A stretch of DNA of 47,505 nucleotides from Perkinsus olseni (taxonomy: Eukaryota; Perkinsozoa; Perkinsida): assembly GCA_013115125.1 (NCBI GenBank), contig JABANN010000248.1, forward strand, positions 1-47,505, in the 5' to 3' direction. The position numbers and the translations under genes were made by a program. The notes under the pieces were generated by a model that had not been told where the DNA came from, did no database searches, and worked only from the letters and a program-made list of their open reading frames with translations. This document shows positions 43,948-47,505 of the stretch, piece by piece; position 1 is the first letter of the stretch; each line of letters begins with the position of its first letter.

Positions 43948-45556
43948 TCAATCATCCGGGAATGTTGGCTCGATCTCGCTGTCATCCTCACTGTCCTCGT
44001 AGCTCTCATCAGTCGGAGTGTTCACCCTCCGACGTTTGCTCAGTCTTGGAGACACCCTCCGTTCGACCACCCCCTCCCCCTCCCCCTCCTCTTCTTTCAT
44101 CTCATCGTCATCATCATCATCAGCCTCCTCGGAATGCATCGAGGGAGTGGCCGCCTGCGTCGGGTCATCTGCTGCCGCCTGGCTCGATTGGCTGCCGTGT
44201 TTCGGTGGCAGTATGTCCGTTTGGAGCCTGGCCGCGTAGGTTGTGCAGTACGATACCTACAAAAGAGAAACGATACAGTACGACGAGATCGAACCCACAA
44301 CCACAGGCATGGAAACCGAGAGGCCCACCACTACACCATTCGATCCGATACTCACCATATCTCTATCCGAAATCGACTTCGGCTCACATGGTACCAACAT
44401 GAGCCGATCCAGCGCCACCGGCGGAGACTCTCCCCAGGCCAGCCTCCTGAACCTCCTCCCCACGCGCCTGCGCCGAAAATGATCCATTTCTCATAGTTGT
44501 ATTATTACTCTCTTGCAACTGGCCTGGTGTCACCACCCATCACCACTCGTGGTTGTTGCTGTTGAAGTCGTTCGGGTTCCTTCACCACATGATTCTCACC
44601 TGCATGGCCGTCCTCCAATCGTCACCTCCCCTTCCCTACTACCTCCCAATCCGATACTACGCCCCTTGGCCTGGATGGTAGCGGGGCTGCTAACCACGTT
44701 GACCGGATGCTGTTGGGATTGGGTGTTGAGCAATCCACTCTTGAAGGCAGCTCGCTTGGTCATTATCGCCCTCACCACCACCGCCATGGGCAAGTTGAGC
44801 CGCGTAGCGAGGGTGATGATATCCCTTTCGGGAGGCATCCCGTCTGAAGGCCATCATCCACTACGGTCCTTTCGGCGTACCCCTACCATGCAAGTGCTTC
44901 ACAACGTAACCGTTCAGAGCGCTCTCTGCTTCTGGCAGCAGACCGCAGGACAGGGCCGATAGTGGCGTGTCGAACAAAGCAGACCGCCCAAACAGCTGCT
45001 GCTGCTGCTGTTGGCTGGGAGGGTAGGGTGGGGGTTGAACAGGCATGGACGGCGTGAGAAGCCCCACTCCTGACGATGATAGTGGCCAGCCACCGCCAGC
45101 AGCCCCTTCCCAGTATTACCAATTTGCTGAGGCGTTCTCACAAGAGGGGGAGGGGGAGGAGGAGGTTGAGGTGGTTCGGAGACCACATGATTCATCACGG
45201 GCCCCGGTGGCTTCAGCGGTTGTGATTCTCTCACGTCACCACTCTGCTGCTGTTGTTGTCCCATCGACAGGAGATGCCCCACAACAGCGTCAGTGGTGAG
45301 ACCAGTTGCCTTGCTCAGTACCGAACAGTCCTGATAAACCACTTTGAAACACCATTCGGAACCCCTCCTCCCAACCTGCTCCGTCGGGACCGGACAATCC
45401 TTGTGAAATTGTAACCATTTGCTAAGCACGAGGTTGGCGTGAGCGGAAATCGCCTGAAAGCTGTAGTGAGTTCAAAGGCTGGCAGGCTGCTGCTACTACT
45501 ACCGGCAGGCCAGTAGGAGTCCCCGGGCTCCGGTCCCTGGGCACAGATGACATCAT
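43948..45556 (-). CDS. acidic, probably nuclear protein with helix-turn-helix-like segments
   Basis: Frames begin MMSSVPRDRSPGTPTGLPVV (start 45556). A segment resembling the first part of a TALE-type homeodomain follows: NLVLSKWLQFHKDCPVPTEQ spliced to DCSVLSKATGLTTDAV (46-nt intron). Then comes a Gln/Pro-rich linker and a second helical stretch (DIITLATRLNLPMAVVVRAI then MTKRAAF). The last exon (44256-43948) reads VSYCTTYAARLQTDILPPKH to an acidic EEADDDDDDEMKEEE, a basic LSKRRRV likely NLS, and EIEPTFPDD. The invariant WFxN of homeodomain helix 3 is not seen, so DNA binding by this fold is speculative. Inner joins between 44370 and 45250 are unresolved. Confidence 0.5.
44257..44355 (-). 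repeat. 99-nt intron, the most complete tRNA-like element (sense)
   Basis: The intron follows KSISDRDM and precedes VSYCTTYAARL. After GTGAGTATCGG it has the A-box-like AATGGTGTAGTGGTGGGC, a middle like an anticodon arm, and the B-box GTGGGTTCGATCTCG, ending TTTTGTAG. Stem pairing is imperfect, so it is not a functional tRNA by eye. Confidence 0.8.
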
Positions 45557-47053
45557 AAAAATGATACACCACCAAAAATAATACGCAAGAGTGTGACACG
45601 CGAAGTCAAACGATTACGTGCTGAGTGAAAAAGTCACATCGGAAGATATTACGCACAATCAGCGCAGGACGTTTATGAGCTACTTTCATCATTCACTATG
45701 CCAGTCGGGTCTCCTTCCCTAGACCATCCCTTGCTAGGGGGTCGGTACGGTAAACGATGGATACCTACTTATGGCGAGAACCAACCCAACGAGGTCGGGG
45801 TTATCATATCCGTTTTACCGCGATTTCAGAAGGGAGCTGACGAATGGGGGCACGAGGCCCATCACTCTCTCGGCGTGTAAGCTGGCAAGAGGACACGACG
45901 CCTGCTTCCCGTACAGTTGAAAACCAGAATCGATTACAAAGTTGGGATTCGTACGTAAACTCCGGGCCGAGAGCCCTTTTCTGAGTTTCGGAATTGATTC
46001 ATTCAGACATCTCTGTCCGACTCTCACCCGTGGTTCAAGAAACAAGAACCACACACTGTGCGTTGAGCTACGAATATTCATCTTCCTTGTTTCGCAAAGG
46101 TCCCCACTCTACGATGATTTTCGTTCCACGCTCAGGCCAACCGAGCTCGTCTCCACTGGTCACGACCGTAGCGGAGCTTTTTGGCCGAAAGACTCCAGAG
46201 GTTCAACCAATGATTCAGCAGAATACGCTACGAAGATAGATACCAGAGACTGGATGAAAAGCACAAGTGAAGCGCCTGCGGCCCTCGGCTACAGACAGGA
46301 TTGTCGATTGCATTTCCTACAGGCAGTCCACCTGTCAACAACCTAGGAGCCACCACCAATCGCGAGCCGCGGTTCGGAGACCTCAACCCTGTGTTTGAGC
46401 AAGATTGTCGAGTACCTCCCCTTGGCACGTAAGGTCTATTACTAGGACGGGATCTAATAGCTTGGGTTTGATCTGAAGAAGTCCTAGTTGATGCAGAACC
46501 ATCGGCAATAATGTTACATAGTGTCCCGGGCTCACAATGAACGTCATTCACCCATCGACGATTTTTCCGGAAGATAAGCTCCCCAGAAATCAGTGCTGTG
46601 CATTCTCTGGGCGGATTTGGGTTGGTTCGAATTATATTAGCGATGGATAAGAGGCAAGACTCATCTGCCCCTGAGCTTGATCATCTCTTTCCGTGCAAGT
46701 TGAATCGTTACTGTCAAATTTGGTGGCAACGCTCGAGAACTTCGATGGAAGATGGCGGGCCGAAAATACTTTCTCCGTTTTGCAGGTATCGCACAGAAAC
46801 AGGAGCAACTGTCGATAAGGCTGGTGCGTGCTGGAACCGTGAGCATACCGATCGATTGGCCGCCGACGGACGGGGAGCGAAGGCGTGCCGCCGCCAAGTC
46901 TTTACGGATAGCTCAAAACGAGCCGTTGTCAGACGTGTGAATGCCTCCATGCTGAATAAGCATTGGTAAGGAGTATGTGATGTTCATCGCGTCTTATGTT
47001 GGAGTTAAAGATTTTAATTGACACTCTCACTCAGTGTTGGCATAAAGGTCGTG

Positions 47054-47102
47054 CTATTTTTCTTTCCGCAAATTTCCGGAAGGAAATTTGCAAGAAAAAT
47101 AG
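47054..47102. repeat. 49-nt imperfect palindrome
   Basis: CTATTTTTCTT plus GCAAATTTCC on the left pair with GGAAATTTGC plus AAGAAAAATAG on the right, with a 3-nt bulge (TCC) and a GGAA loop. AT-rich; function unknown. Confidence 0.75.
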
Positions 47103-47308
47103 AATGTGGAAAAATAGGGAAAAATAGCGCGTTTTCCGGCCTTTTCTTTCCGCCGCAATTCACCACTGTTTATTTGAACGACGAAATTTTCGGCTGCTAC
47201 GCAGAATACACGTTAAAACTGTGGTCACCCTTCGCCTCTTGGATGCCGTGTCACGTGCACGCATGCGGAAGTGCGATTCATACAAAGTGTGTCAAGTGTG
47301 AGTCACAC

Positions 47309-47341
47309 TGATCAGACGTCACACTGTGTGACGCCTGATCA
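47309..47341. repeat. 33-nt near-perfect palindrome
   Basis: Arms TGATCAGACGTCACAC and GTGTGACGCCTGATCA pair with one mismatch around a single T. The arms contain a CRE-like TGACG core (read as CGTCA). Confidence 0.75.
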
Positions 47342-47505
47342 TACTCCTTATCAAATCTTCTCCTAAGATTCTCCTTTGTCTTAACTACAACGATACTCTT
47401 ATCAGCGGCATACTAGTAAGTTTCCAATTTTCCGGCACCTGGTACCTTACAGCGGTTCGATCATCTGTAGCCACTTATTGACTCTATCTCTTTTCCCTAC
47501 TGATG

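Larger units (their letters stand above)
45557..47505. other. 2-kb right end with no convincing gene
   Basis: Open frames exist (for example plus 45698-45880 starting MPVGSPSLDHPLLGG, and plus 46752-46940 starting MAGRKYFLRFAG overlapped by a minus frame of mitochondrial-presequence character), but none has a recognisable family or a decisive splice pattern. Two palindromes lie near the right edge (47054-47102 and 47309-47341). Confidence 0.4.

Overview
The window is eukaryotic nuclear DNA. Its genes are cut by many very short introns (mostly 41-60 nt, down to 31-34 nt), lie close together on both strands (82 bp between two of them), and encode typical eukaryotic proteins. Four products belong to cilia or centrosomes, so the organism builds flagella. 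GAPDH has no intron, and there is a secreted repeat protein of a lineage-specific kind. I infer a flagellated alveolate protist, most likely a perkinsid (Perkinsus-like). That assignment comes from gene style only and was not checked.

Layout, left to right: proteasome subunit alpha-3 (minus, 870-2154); GSK3-type kinase (plus, 2536-3989); ankyrin protein and a small unknown gene (plus, 4186-5607); unknown 302-aa protein (minus, 5627-6799); FAD-dependent sarcosine/pipecolate oxidase-like enzyme (minus, 6984-9507); an AT-rich spacer with a hairpin; RABL2 GTPase (plus, 10840-12230); secretory-pathway J-domain chaperone (plus, 12313-15340); JmjC/cupin-8 TYW5-like protein (plus, 15738-about 16927); a poorly resolved stretch; secreted protein with eight Cys-rich repeats (minus, 18719-20248); Argonaute (minus, 20530-24750); GAPDH (minus, 25265-26287); CEP104 (plus, 26660-30641); probable secreted protein (minus, 31660-32885); a MITE-like element (33444-33701); DNAAF5/HEATR2 (minus, 33925-39423); a 74-aa protein (minus, 39877-40188); gamma-tubulin (minus, 40356-43701); an acidic, possibly nuclear protein (minus, 43948-45556); and 2 kb with no convincing gene.

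The most striking signal is in the introns. Homology to conserved proteins fixes the splice sites, and many introns turn out to be copies of a few dispersed short sequences. One family is tRNA-like: it carries a pol III B-box/T-arm motif, lies in either orientation, and often fills the whole intron. A second is a palindrome of about 28-45 nt with ends GTATCTT and AAGATAC. It can be an entire intron, including one of 31 nt and one with GC-AG borders. A third shares a 5' end close to AGTTACGAATGGAGTGGTATG-like sequence. This is what recent spread of introner-like elements, here partly SINE/tRNA-derived, would leave behind.

Functionally, RABL2, CEP104, DNAAF5 and gamma-tubulin act at the basal body, ciliary tip or dynein assembly. 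They sit within 33 kb but on both strands, so this is a theme rather than an operon. Exon boundaries given to the base were read by eye from reading frame, GT-AG signals and protein-family conservation; unresolved segments are stated.
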